DNA of 64,000 nucleotides from Trebouxia sp. TZW2008 (taxonomy: Eukaryota; Chlorophyta; Trebouxiophyceae; Trebouxiales; Trebouxiaceae), in contig BDIU01000065.1 in assembly GCA_002118135.1 (NCBI GenBank), positions 62,001 to 126,000 of the forward strand, read 5' to 3'. A model generated the notes under the pieces. The model searched no databases. It had not been told where the DNA came from and saw only the letters and a list, made by a program, of their open reading frames with translations. The position numbers and the translations under genes are program-made. Positions within the stretch are counted from its first letter, which is position 1, and each line of letters begins with the position of its first letter. This document shows, piece by piece, positions 1 through 12,000 of the stretch.

Positions 1-156
1 TGTTCTCGATGTCACAACTACAAAAGTGGGCTTCATGCACTACATTCTGCCTGCAATGGTACTTCTGAGTGCTGCCATTTCGTTGAGTGACCACTCTTTT
101 GGTAAGAAATGCAATCGTCATACCAAGAAATCACTGTAATGTGACTATCCCTACAG

Positions 157-2470
157 GTACGGCTAGCTTTCCTATCAAACGAGCGCCTAGTATGGCTTCA
201 GCAGCAGTCTCAGACCTGCCTGCCTCAAGATCTGCTACTCCAGGGTGCTTTGCAGCGCCTGCAGCTTCAGGACCAGCCTGACATGCTGTCAAAGGCTGCA
301 ATTCAGCCGCGCACTAGCTACTGCAGCAAGCTGCAATATGGCTTGCCAGGGGGTCAGGAGCATGTTGATGTGCCGGTGCAGCATGTCTGGCATCTGCTAG
401 CTCCAAACATCAGCGTGAAGGTGTCAGGTCAGCACACAAGCCCACCATCTTCAAAGCTTGCAGGGCAAACTTTGCACTGCAAAGTTGAAAGTGTAATAGT
501 TGCAAGCCAGCATCACCAGCATGTCTGCAGACACACCAGACACCCCACAGACATCTCAAGCTGTCAAGACAAGCTCATTGGCACTGAGACACCCACTTGA
601 TCCTGTATGTGTTTCAATCATTCAAGTCAACAATGCTTTGTCCTGCATCAACAAGGCCAGCTAGCTTTCCTTGCAGGCTCCTGGCCTGAGAATTTTCTGC
701 AATTGTGTGCTTGCTGAAGCTTGAGTACATTGCATGCAAATGCCTAAGCACAACCATCTAGCCTGCAATCCATTCTGGTCAATGCGGTTGCTGTCTGGCA
801 TTCATCCCCTCCTCTACATCCCACAGCATGGCATCTGGTACACTAGTGCATGATCAATGATTACATATTGCCACACAAAGGGCTTGTAAATCACCTTGTG
901 CTGATGCATGTGCCAAGCAGCGCTCTGCTAAAAATGCTGAAATGATGGCTCAGCAATGTGATGCTGTGATGTTCAAGCATAGCAACATCGGAACAACCAA
1001 TGTGCATCTTGGCCACCCTCAGCATCCCTGCATGAAGGCTTTCCATATTATTCAGCTGTGCATTGAAGGGGTGTCAGAAGGGCGGCCCAGGAATGTGGTT
1101 CTTGGGGGACGGGGGGAGGACAGTGGAGAAGAGGAGCGGTGGTTCAGCACAAGCGAGGCAGCCCACCCACCCCCCTGGGTTGAACTGCACCTGCCCCCCA
1201 ATGTGCGCCTGCTGACCCTGCACCACTACACTTTCACCCACGGCCACCATCGCTCCAGCTACTTCAGGTCGGCCTGCTAGCCCAATCGCAAGACGACATG
1301 TTAATCAATGGAGTCATCAGCAGCCAGGAATAGAGGGGTGCTGCATTTGCAGAGGAGCGTCTCTTGGTGGAGACTGTGCCATGCACAGGCAGATCGACTT
1401 TCCACTGCATCAACACACAGCTTGCACATCTCTGTGTGGGGGCATCCAGTCCATTTCTCATACGCACAAACAGTCTGAAACTCAAGGGGTCATGCCAGTC
1501 TGGGTGCAGAACATGGAGAGAAAAAACCAGCACAGCAGCTACCAGTAGTGCCAGCATAGCCGGATCCAGCTCTTATGTGTACCAATCCAAAACAGGGTAC
1601 AGCAGTGTCCCGCTGCAGCAGAGGGACACTGCTGTTGCACAATTCAGTTTATGCTCTGGCATCAGCGGGTATGAATGCAGAATGGAGTCCACATGTGACG
1701 TGTGATGATGTGGGCGCAGGATGCAGAAGTGGGAGAGCCAGGCGGGCAGCAGCTCGTGCATGAGGCCTGGGGCGCGCTTCCATGGGCTGCCGCACAAGCT
1801 GGAGGGTGGCCAGCAGCAGGGCAACGACTACCTGGTGAGCCTGGCGCATTGGCAGCCCCCGCCCCAGCATGACTGGCGTGTGCTGCGCCTTGTGGGCGCC
1901 GGACCCCAGCAGGACGGCGTGCACAGGTGCCTATGTTGCATTTCTGGCACATGCAAATGTTGCATGTTCTCAGCAACTTTCACAATGCATTTGCGAGCAG
2001 AGCGCCGTTTGAGCTCACATTGCACACCTTGGATGGACCCACTGTGAGCTTCTTCATGCATTCGTTTGTTACTCTCAGCTGACCTTGTTCACTCGCTTCT
2101 CCAACCTGATGCCCATAGCATATTGTCTGCTCTCAAAAGCTACATTTCAAAGGGCCAAACGTCTTTGAGGGGTTTGTACGTCACTGAGGACAGTGCTCAG
2201 CCAAGCATTGCAGCAGCTCGTGACGCTGACGCTGTGTGCAATTGGCTGTGCAGGTTGAGCCTGAAGGATGTGAAGTTGTATGGCACTGTGAGGATTGACT
2301 TACTGGAGCAGGCAGCAGGCATGGCAATCACCAAAGCTCAGATTGAGGCAGCTCTGTCTCAGTCGCAACAAGAGAGTCATCCCAGCACAAGCAGACCGCG
2401 CACTTTACCAAACTCACCTACCAGAATTGTGCCACCCGTGACGCATTCCTTGTACCACAACCAGTACTGA
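157..2470 (+). CDS. Discoidin (F5/8C)-like domain protein, possibly BTB-BACK type; 5' end incomplete
   Basis: Four exons fit with matching phases: 157-420, 1056-1267, 1720-1926 and 2254-2470 (stop). The last three join into a module that reads like the C-terminal jelly-roll of BTB/BACK-F5/8C proteins. It has WVELHLPPNVRLLTLHHYT, then RSSYFR at the exon join, then DWRVLRLVGAGPQ, and closes with LSLKDVKLYGTVRI, the typical last strand of discoidin-like domains. The exon at 157-420 is helical (LSNERLVWLQQQSQT, LLLQGALQRL) and could be part of a BACK domain, but I see no BTB domain; it would lie before the window. The role is unknown; proteins of this build often act as adaptors for cullin-3 ligases, which is family knowledge only. 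The 421-1055 and 1268-1719 stretches are introns with nothing recognisable. The domain call rests on pattern, not on a search. Confidence 0.5.
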
Positions 2471-3157
2471 GTACAGCAGTGCCTCTGTATAGATATGCTT
2501 TGTAGCTCTGATGTAGATAGTTGTGTTTTTTGCTTGCTGCGACCAACCCTGTTGCTTGTAGATGTACAGATGCTGCATGCATGCTTCATTGTTGCCGCGT
2601 TTTTGGCACAGTCAAGGATGTAGCTTAGCACACGTACTGTTTGTTGCTATGTGTAGACCGGGGCCATTGCGTTTTTTGCAGGTTGAGTTGCCTCTTGGAG
2701 GCACTGCGCCCATTGCAGCTATAACAATCTGCTCCCGTGATAGAAATGTGTATGGTATTTAGATTTTGGCTCTAAACCAAAACATCAAACAGCCATGTCA
2801 GGAGCATCTATTGGTATCTGCTGATGATGCTACCTGCGTGATGTCAGTTGCACAGGAGCATGCATTGCAAGCTGGTGTGCAAGCTGTGCTTTGCACAATG
2901 CTTAACAAGAGAAATGTCCTGCATATTCTCCAAGGGGTTTTGAAATGTTGCAGGGACACAAACGTCTGCAAGGCTCAAGCATTTGTATGATCATGCCTAT
3001 CCCGTTGAGCTGCCCAGATCTGGGCAAGACCGCATCTAGACCGCACTGCAAGCCTGATAATGCTTTAATCACACAGCCAAGATGCATGCATAAGGCATTG
3101 CAAAGTTTCACAACCTGCTTTACATGCTTTACAAAGCAGCAAAACCCTGCTGCATGT
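2471..3157. other. Convergent 3' intergenic region
   Basis: This is the space between the stop of the discoidin-like gene (+) and the stop of CEP76 (-). Short open frames occur (for example 2766-2990) but show no family resemblance, no splice consistency and no repeats. Probably the two 3' UTRs and spacer. Confidence 0.5.
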
Positions 3158-6100
3158 TCACTGACTAGCTCTTGCAGTTCTAGGAGTTCCATACTTCAAG
3201 GCCAGCATCAGCCAAACTGAGCATACATGCTCTGGGTAGGGAAAGACTTTGACACGCAGAGCAAAGCTGCTGTCTGTGACCTGTGTGGCCAGCATGTCCC
3301 TGATAGCTGCTTCCCTCAACATTGCTTGGAGCATCAATGGCCAGCACATAGTCCTGCATGCCACCAATCCAGCTCACAGAAAGAAACAGTTGTCTACATC
3401 AGCAGTCAGAGCGAGATTGCACATATCAATGACAGCATGAATGAGCGAAAGTTGCTTGCCTTACAGATGTGCTATGCAGCCTATCTGAGTGTACATCCTA
3501 TTTGCAGCACGAGGCCTTAGCCCTTCTAGGCTATGCTACATGTCAAAAACAGCACACACTCAATGTACCATTCATGTACAATGGCCAAAACTAAATTGTG
3601 GCCAACAGTCAGCTTCTCATGTAGTCAGTGCGCTTCATGCTCAGTGTACGACCTTCCATCCCAGGCTTGAAGCAAGGCTAGAGTGGCCACAAAGGTTCTA
3701 CCTGTGATGTTTTGGGAGGCCCTGAAAGACACAACCAGCAGGGATGCTGCGCCGTATGCACTGTTGGAAGTCATGAGCTCAAAGCACAATAGCAGCAGTC
3801 GTGCAGAGTTTACCTATGATGCTGTGGGAAGCCCTTGAAGACGCAGCCAGCAGGAATGCTGCGCCGAATACACTGTTGGAAGTCATCGCTGCTGGCAGCT
3901 GCTTGCCCAGTCAAGGTCTCCTGTTCATATGCTGCCAGTGAAGGCATCAGCAAATATGCCAGATTGTCATCCCACTGTGTCCAGCTGTGACCCAGCAGCT
4001 CAGCTCGGTGGTCACTGAGCGCCTTTTTCAATTCTGCTTCTAGCCTTGCCTCATGAGCAGCAGCATCAAATTGCTGCACCTGTCGGCAGCAGCATGATTG
4101 GTCAAAATAAGGCTGAATGCTGTTGCAGAAACACGCTGAGGTGCATGAAGCAGCAGCTGCAGGAGCTTGGGTAGCAGCTGAGCACTTACAGAAGGGCATG
4201 CGAGAGTGCAAATCAGCACCAGGCAGGTCACGTAGGGGCACAATTAGCTGAAGCAGCAGGCTGTACACTCACCCGTAAGTCAAAACGCGTGCCAGGGGCG
4301 CCAGGAAGGTCATGGGGGTGTACAGTCAACTCCCGCCATCGGCCTGTGTCTTCTAGTGTGTAGTGGTTTACAGCAAGACCATCAGCGCTTTGTAAGTTGG
4401 CGTACATGCGCCGCTGGTTGAAGAGGCAGCCTAGGTGGCGTAGGGGACATCCCTTGGGCTGGCCTGCTGTGTTAGGGCTGTAGCGACTGCCTGTAGCATC
4501 AAGTCAATGGCTTTGCATAGGTAATGCCTCATGCAGATATGAGTGTTGGTATTGGCACACAGGTCCAAAGAAAGCCAGATGCAGCGCTCAGTGTTTATAC
4601 TTGCTGCCTGCGAGCCAAAGTCAATGGCTTTGTGCATGCCATGTCGCACAACAAAACAAATGTTGGCATTGAGGCACAGCTCAAATGCAAGCCAGGTGTA
4701 AAATTGACAGCTTGCATTGACAGGAGACATTTTCACAAAGCGTTGTCAACATCAAGACATCTCAAAGCTAGCACGTTGGGTGTGCCTGCTGCATTGCGCA
4801 CCGGGTCATCAAGACTAGATGCTTGACAACCACATGCAGCAACGCAGCAAGGACATTGTCAGACGTGAAGAGTGAGCTGCCAGCGTTGCCTCTGCACCTT
4901 GCATCGAGACTGGACGCTTGACAAGCATATGCAGCGATGCAGCAAACACATTGTCAGACGCAAATACATGGGCTGCCAGCATGCAACGGGCCACAGCAGG
5001 TTGGCAGATGTATGAGGGTACAAATTGCTGAAGCCCCAGTATGCAAGGCACCAGTCAGTACAAAACGCTCAGTCAGTCTTGCAGTGTGTATTCTTGCAGC
5101 ATCAGCAATGGTCATGCTTAGCTGTCGGACTTGATCACTGCTGAGAGTCACGGTGGCTGAATTGATACTGTCCAGATATCCATGAACACATGGGCAAGTA
5201 CAAGTAGCAGCAGGTGAAGCACAAAGTTGAATTAGTTGCCACTACCTGTGGCTGGATCCCAAAGAACCACTTGTTCTCTTGATGACCGTGTCAATACCCA
5301 GGTCTGCTGCCCCAATGCATCTGTTGCAAAGCATACCCAAGCATCCAATGCAAAGCCTAGGAGCAAGCTCGCCAGAAGCAGAGCCTTCTCTGCCTGCAAC
5401 CAAAGCTATGCTTGTTCCAATAGTGGTGTACACTGACTGATGAGACATATGTAGACCGTGTGGCGTAGAACATACCCGCTGCTTGCGCCACAGCGCCCGA
5501 TCAGGTATCCGTGTTTGTGCGTGTCATGTTGCTGATCATACATGGTGCGGCGTCGTCGAGCCAGACACCTTCTGCACATGCCGTCAACATAGTGAAAACC
5601 ACCCTGGTGGGTGGTGACGCTCAAGTGCGTGCCGCTCAAGCGCTGGGCGAACACAATGGTGAAACTGAGTTGCTGCGCAAAGGCAAGTCGTCCAATCGCT
5701 GCATGTCATGGCAACTGGCATGCAAAAAAGGGTTTGCTAGGTTAGCTGTTCTGCAGAAGTGCAAAACTCCCATTGCTCTACTGCAAGGCTGAGAACGCTA
5801 CAGTGATGCCCCTGCTGATCAGCTGACTAACATCAGAAACATGCAGCAGTGTTTACCTGTGTGGCTTGACAAGACTCCACCACAGTATGCAAGCAGCGCC
5901 AGTCTTTGCTTTGGCCCTGCCTTGTGCTCAGGAGCGCTACAAACCGCGCTGCCTCTCGGGGTGTGGACACGCATCTGCAGCATCAGCCACATTCAACACC
6001 TAAGCCAAAGCAGATACTCAGCATGCCGCTTGCACCGCCGCGGGCAATCTAAATGCTGCAGCATGTTGCAGAATGATCCAAACGCCGCCCTGGCTCCTGC

Positions 6101-8878
6101 TGCCGTACATTTGCAATTGAGAGTGCAGCACAGCATATTTCTCCAACATGTTGTTTATTCCTCCATTTGCAAAGGACACAATGACGCCCTTCTTTAGGCA
6201 GTCGACAAAGAGCTTGAGAAGAGTGACAGTGTTCATTTTGCCAGACTGGCCAATGCAACAATTTGCACATACGCAGTTGCAGCGGCTTGACAAAGGCAGC
6301 AATAACCACCTGCCCAATTGCAGTGACTTGACAAATGCAACAGTTTGCACCTGCCCAGTTGCAGTGGCGTGACAAATGCATTGCTTTGCACCTGCACATT
6401 TGCAGCAGATTGACAAGTGCAACAGTTTGCACCTGCCCAATTGCAGTGACTTTACACTTGCGACAATCTGCACCTGCCCAGTTACAGTGGCTTGACAAAT
6501 GCAGCTGTTTGTACCTGCCCAGTTGCAGTGGCTTGACAAAAGAACAGCAGGGCCGCAGCACACCATCTTCTCCTGTGGCTGTCAGCTTAATTTTGGTCTC
6601 TGGCTGCTGACAAAGCGCGTCATGGCAGAAGTCCTGTGTCCACTTGTCCGTGCGCCCGCTGAAGCCTGCCATAGCTTCCATGTCACGCCGCGCCTCATTG
6701 TCTGTCTGAGCTTTCAGTATTGCGCTGTCTACAGGCTTGGCAGGCCCTGGAGTGACCTGCAGTCAACGAGCCTTATTGTATCCCTTATTGAAGTGACAGA
6801 CCGGGAAACTCTCTTAGATAAGGAGACATGAGTCTCTCATGACAGCAACTGCCAGCGACTGTCACATCTCTGAGCTCTTTTTGGCAGTCATCAACTGCAA
6901 AGCAAGATCTGGTTGAGACAAATGCAAGCGTGATGGCAGGCAGAAACAGTCAACAACTGTTGCAAATCCCAGCTCAGCTTGCGAATGGCAGGAGAACTAG
7001 CAACACATGCAAGCTAGAATTTTGTGTGTCAAAGTGCATAGCAACCGGGCATGTATTGTATGTTCATGGATGCCAGTAAATCAAGAGCCAATGTCGTTTG
7101 ACTGTTTGCCACAGGCAGTGGCAAGACAGTGGTGCTATACTTCAGGTGCAAGTGACCACGAATGTCACTTGCAAAGAACAGCACCGCTCAGGTCTGCACT
7201 GCCTGTGTGCAAGTGTGTTGCATACAAGAAGCGCAGGGATATGCCATAGGGCATGTGCATTGTTGCCTGCTTCCGCAATCAGCTGCTTAGTTGCGGCAAT
7301 GCTGACCTCTAAGTCCAAAGCCACTATGCCTACGGGCTCTGCCCTAGCTGCAGCTGTCAGCTGCACTTGCAAGTTGCTGTCTGCCTTGCTGCCAGTCAGC
7401 GCAACACGCCAGTCCACAAAACAGCTCCCAAGCACGTCTTTTGATCTGCTCATCCTCAGCAAATCCACGCTGCTCTGAGCCGTACCTGCTGACCGGGATG
7501 TGCCCTGCTGAGGGCCTTGCTGTACAGATGGGGCACTTGCATGCTGCCCTGACCTGGCTGCGTTTCCGTTCTGCTCATGAATATGGGCAGGCACTGGCCC
7601 TGCTAGGGTTCTGTCTTGCGGCCCCATAGCCTGGTGATTGTACTGTCCCATGGCTGAGGATGCTGAAGGGGCAGTTGACATGCGGCCAGGACTGATATGC
7701 CTGTCTGCTGATGCTGTCGACACGGGACCTGGCTGTACGTGCAAGACCAGCAGGTGCAGAAGCTGTCTGTGAGTCAGCAGGGCAGCGGCATCAGCAGTTC
7801 CAGAGCCTGGTAACTCTATCAAGGCTGAAGCCTCCAGAGCAGGACTTGCTGATGCAGACACAGGTGCAGACCTGTGTGACAAGCCATGACACATCAGTGT
7901 ATTGGTCAATGATTTGAGTGCAGTCTTACCCTCATCTTCTTTAGAAAACAAAATTTAAGGAACAAGGAGCGATACAACGGTAAGGATTCTTGAGGAAATA
8001 TAAAGGAGCAGGAAACAAGGAAAGGGAAAGGCAACATACAAGGCAGCTTCTGAGCAATTTGGACAAGCACACATTTGCCAAGACTGCTGAACAAGGCATG
8101 AATGTGGATCAGTCATGAGTGCATACCGGAACCTCTGTCCAAACAGCTCCCCACACAGGAGCAAGTAGTCTGTGCTGGCAAATGCTGCATTGCTTGCTGC
8201 CATAAACTTGCTGCCTCCTTTGATCCTGAGATGTAGGTACCGCTTGCCTGAGCTGCAACAGCATTGACAAATTCCTGTCAGCCCAATGAAGGGCTGCAGC
8301 TGTCAAGACATGAGTGCCATGTACATCCAGACGTCAGCGCCATGTACTCATGTGCATGGATGCTTTTTATACAGACCTCAAGACATGCATTGTAGGAGAG
8401 CAGGTTGCATCAACTACACATACCTGGGTACAGCTTGTGGTTGCCGCTTGCTGCCTCCCTCAACAATGTCAGACTGGCTCAATGATTTCACAAGTTGGTC
8501 AATGACCCCTCGGCCCTGCAATGATGAAAAGCTATGCGGGGCAAAGTGTTGCCTGCATGAACAGTGCTAGGCGAAGCACTGCATTGCTATGCACCTTGAG
8601 CTCTGCAACAGCTTGTTCCTTGGTGATGCCAGTCTCCTTCCCCTTGACTTGAGTGTGGCCCCGCTTTTCTGCCACAAGAGATTTGATTTGATCATTGACT
8701 CCAAGAGACTTGAGCTGCTCTTTGACAGCCTTCCTGTGCATACAAACTGAGCTCATCAAAACCAGGCTGCTATGCTGTGCCTTACAGACACCTTGCAAAA
8801 TTGTGGAAAATTGAGAAAATACCTCAATTGAGTGATCTGTTCAGGAGGCAATGGTGGGTCCTGCTTGTTGCCACTCAT
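3158..8878 (-). CDS. CEP76: CEP76 centrosomal/centriolar protein
   Basis: The exon chain runs 8878-8823 (ATG), 8733-8595, 8515-8424, 8252-8127, 7871-7307, 6756-6564, an unresolved join, an exon ending 5857, 5393-5246, an unresolved join, an exon ending 4273, 4079-3814 and 3353-3158. Phases agree at every resolved join. Similarity to animal CEP76 runs the whole length: N-terminal helix (PPLPPEQITQLR), RGVIDQLVKSL, C2 domain (KRYLHLRIKGG; GSCFVDWRVALTG), transglutaminase-like fold (TPREAARFVALL; LLLGFALDAWVCFATDALG), HLGCLFNQRRMYANLQ, and C terminus (SFALRVKVFPYPEHVCSVW). About 100 low-complexity residues (Ser, Ala, Gln, Pro) are inserted in the C2 domain near 7400-7800. In animals CEP76 limits centriole reduplication; the fold lacks a protease triad. 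Its presence implies centrioles or flagella at some life stage. It starts head-to-head with the FAD oxidoreductase, 187 bp away. Confidence 0.88.
3705..3780 (-). repeat. Echo copy of CEP76 exon 3' end
   Basis: This stretch repeats the end of the real exon at 3814-3890 about 100 bp downstream in transcript sense, inside the next intron. The shared core is gctgcgccg(a/t)a(t/c)(a/g)cactgttggaagtcat. Point changes alter the reading frame; it looks like a decayed exon edge. Confidence 0.6.
4494..4985. repeat. Two tandem duplications in a CEP76 intron
   Basis: One pair shares gtcaatggctttg (near 4504 and 4620) and continues as diverged copies of about 115 bp. A second pair shares cattgtcagacg with gctgccagc (4806-4890 and 4906-4985), with a period near 100 bp. 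No coding match was seen. Confidence 0.5.
6250..6540. repeat. Intronic minisatellite, about 41-bp unit, 7 copies
   Basis: Units follow the pattern cagtttgcacctgcccagtt, then gcagtggcttgacaaatgca, with point differences, and sit in the CEP76 intron downstream (transcript sense) of the exon 6756-6564. The repeat keeps frames open on both strands by chance, which produces long spurious ORFs. Confidence 0.8.
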
Positions 8879-9065
8879 CAGACAAGCGGCAGACTGCAAT
8901 CACTGATATTTCGGCCCGTCTGACCGGTACTTCCAGCGCAGCATGAGTCAGCAGTGATCACTTCACTTGGCGGGCGGCGTGCTTTTCACTTGAGCACCAA
9001 TCAGCGCCAGGCATTTCGAGCCAAACAGCCTTGGCGGCACTGGTCGAAAATGCCTGCAACGCAAC
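8879..9065. promoter_or_regulatory. Head-to-head promoter of CEP76 and FAD oxidoreductase
   Basis: The 187 bp separate the two start codons. It contains cttggcgggcggcg near 8964-8980, which resembles an E2F-type core (TTGGCGGG), a plausible site for a centriole-cycle gene. The start of the FAD gene at 9066 is itself inferred, so the limits are approximate. Confidence 0.35.
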
Positions 9066-12000
9066 TTGTGTGTAGCCAATGTGCAGCTTAACCGGCTCAG
9101 CTGTGGCTCAAAAGTGAGTCATGAAGCATTTCTGCCAAACTTGACTTTCGGCACTCCAGACAGCAATGCTGAACTGTGGGTGAGCATATGCTGGTTCTTC
9201 ACCAACGGTAAGCATTCATTGTGTTGTTGTGCGTTGATGCCAGAGTGCTTGTAGTCAAAACCGTGACGACACCGCAGGCTATCAATTCAGCTGATCTGCA
9301 CAGGCTTTTATGCTCAAAGCCCGAGACTTCAACCCCTCCATTCTCGTCGTTGCACGTCAGCAAAGGTCCTGTGCTGCAGCAGCAGAGCGAGTCATGCAGG
9401 TAGAAGTCAAAGTTCTGTGACTTGGTGACACCTGAGTCTTGAGTCTCACCACTCACCAAAGCACTGCTGTTACAGGCCCAAGACGGTATGCTGTGATAGG
9501 TGGGGGCTTCGCAGGCGTTGCTACAGCATATCATCTTGCTGCTGCAGCGTCTCAAGCTCAAGCTATCGAAGTACACCTGTATGATCTAGCTGGACTGGTG
9601 AGCACCGCCAACCTCTGCAAGGAAGACGGCTGCTATCGTGCACGCTGCTGAGCTTTCAAGCTGAAGAGTTCGGCAGAGCTTCTGGGCTGCAATTGTTGCT
9701 TGCAGTGTTTGGATTTGAGCACAAGCAAAACAGTAGCATGACCAGTATGCTATCCTTGCAGGGAGCAGGTGGCTCAGGCGCTGCTGGAGGCCTACTGCAC
9801 CCTTTTTCTCCCAAAGGAAAGGTGATCATCAGAGCTATGCCTATCACAGCATGTGCATCTTCTGCACAGCCGAAAATGCATTGCATGCATGCAGCTACTC
9901 TGGAAGGGAAAGGAGGCATTCGAGGCTGCTCTTGAACTGATCAATGCAGCTGAAACCAGTTGGCAAAGTTCTGCCAAGCAAAGACCTGATGCAGCAGACC
10001 AGTGTGTGTGGCGACAGAACCTGCTCAGACCTGCTGCAGATGTCAGACAGGTATGCTGCATGCTTCGTTGCTGTCAATGACCAGTTCAATCCTCGCGTTG
10101 CATTCTCAGCCAAACAAGCTACTGTCACCAAACACACCTGATGGGACTGTTTTGGCAACCTGAAACCACAATCTTGAGCTTATCTTGCATTAAGCGCCAT
10201 ACTGTACACCGCAGCTGTGTCGCAAACAATCATCTCAAGATGCTGTTATCCTGTGCTGAAACTGCAAATAGGCGTAGTCAACAAATATGAAACTTGAGAT
10301 CTGACATGCAATGGGATTGCAGGCTGAAGGCTTTCAGGCACTGCAAGCCAGCTCATTGGGCAACCTTGCATCAGTGGAGGCCATTACTACACAGGAGGCT
10401 CATGCCCTGCTGCCAGGGCTGAACTCATCAGCCCTAGCTCAGTCATCCCAAGGTGCCACATGACAAGGCTGCACATCAACATGTACATGCCTGCCACACC
10501 ATGATGTGTGTACTTGTAACAGTCTTGTATGGTCTTGTATCTGGAAAAACAAATTATGCTCTTGGTGAACTTGACATGAAGATTGTTTCAGTGCTCTCTC
10601 TTTTGACTTGGTACAGCTTTACTTCAGGCCGGCAGATGAGTGCATCAGTATGCAGTGCACAGCCGTTGCAACTTGTTCCTTCAATTATTGCCCTCCTGGA
10701 TGTTGACATCAGCATGACACACTAAGCACGAACTTTGATCAGCAATAGGACTACCACATAGAATAATGCTGCAGAGCTCATGTCAGCATGCAATAGTTGC
10801 AAGCTCACAGCTGCATGCCATTGCAGATGAGGGACAGGCGAACGCTGCAGCATTGCTGATCAAGGGAGGCCTGGTGCTGCATCCTACTAAGTATCTCAGG
10901 TGCGGAACATGTTGTACCACAGCAGCTGTTGCATACAGCACTGCTTGCCTTTGACAGCACTTATTCTGTTTGCATGTTGAGCCTTTTGTGCTCATTTGTA
11001 TAGGAACCTGTAGCAGGTTTATGTCAGCATGCTGGCTGAGCTGAGCACTTTGGTTTTGTGCTTGAGGTTTTTGTGCCTACATATGCAGGAACCTATGGCA
11101 GTGTTGTGTCAGCATGCTAGCAGGATTTGGCATTTACCTTGAGCCGAGTCTTCCAACTGTTGGCTGCCCACACCTGCAGGAACCTGTTGCAGTGTTGCAT
11201 CAGCATGCCAGCTAGGTTCAGCAAGCTTTTCAAGCTGAGCCTTGTGCTAACCCGTGCAGGCACCTGTGGCATTATCGTATCAGCATGCTAGCTCGGTCAA
11301 ACAAGCTTATCTCGAGCTGAGCCTTATGTGCTTGGTAGTGCAGGAACCTATGGCAGTGTTGTGTCAGCATGCTAGCTGAGTTGGGCAATGGCAGCAAGGC
11401 CTGCCTGAGGTTGCAGCAGGTGCAATCCCTGGCTGGTCTGGAGCAACAGCAAGGGCCCTATGATGCAGTGGTGGTGGCTGCTGGCGCTGCTGCTGCCACT
11501 CTGCCTGAAGTTGGTCAGTCTCGCAATCCGCATGACATGCTCAATTTGGAATGATCTGTTGGCAGTTACAAGTTGCTGCAGGTGCGTTCACTGGCTGATC
11601 TGCAGCAATAGCAGGGCCCTTTGATGCAGTGGTGGTGGCTGCAGGCGCTGCTGCTGACACGCTGCCTGAAGTTGGTCAGTCTTGCAAAACCCATGCGGCC
11701 ATTCGTCATCATCACATGCATGCTTGCTATTGAGGATCTATGACCCTGCTGGGCGCGCTGTGTCACAGTTAGCTATTGCCAGTCACCAGGTTGCTGCTGC
11801 CATATTACTTGATTAGGTTTACAAGCACTTGATGTGCAAACAGCACAATCAGTTGTTCTCAATTGCTGCAATGCTGCTGCTGCCACAATGCCGGAAGTTG
11901 GTCATTTCTCAGTCCCTGACACCATTCAACATGATATGCACGCTCACTAGTGAGTTGTCACGACCCTGCTAAGTGCACCCTCGACATGCCTGTGTCAAAG

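Noticed and set aside
1574..1976. Minus-strand ORFs over the discoidin-like exon
   Set aside because: Shadows of the plus-strand exon 1720-1926, which joins in phase with both neighbours.
6018..6681. Two long minus-strand ORFs (182 and 210 codons)
   Set aside because: Their length comes from the 41-bp repeat, which has no stops in several frames. Only 6756-6564 is coding (CEP76).
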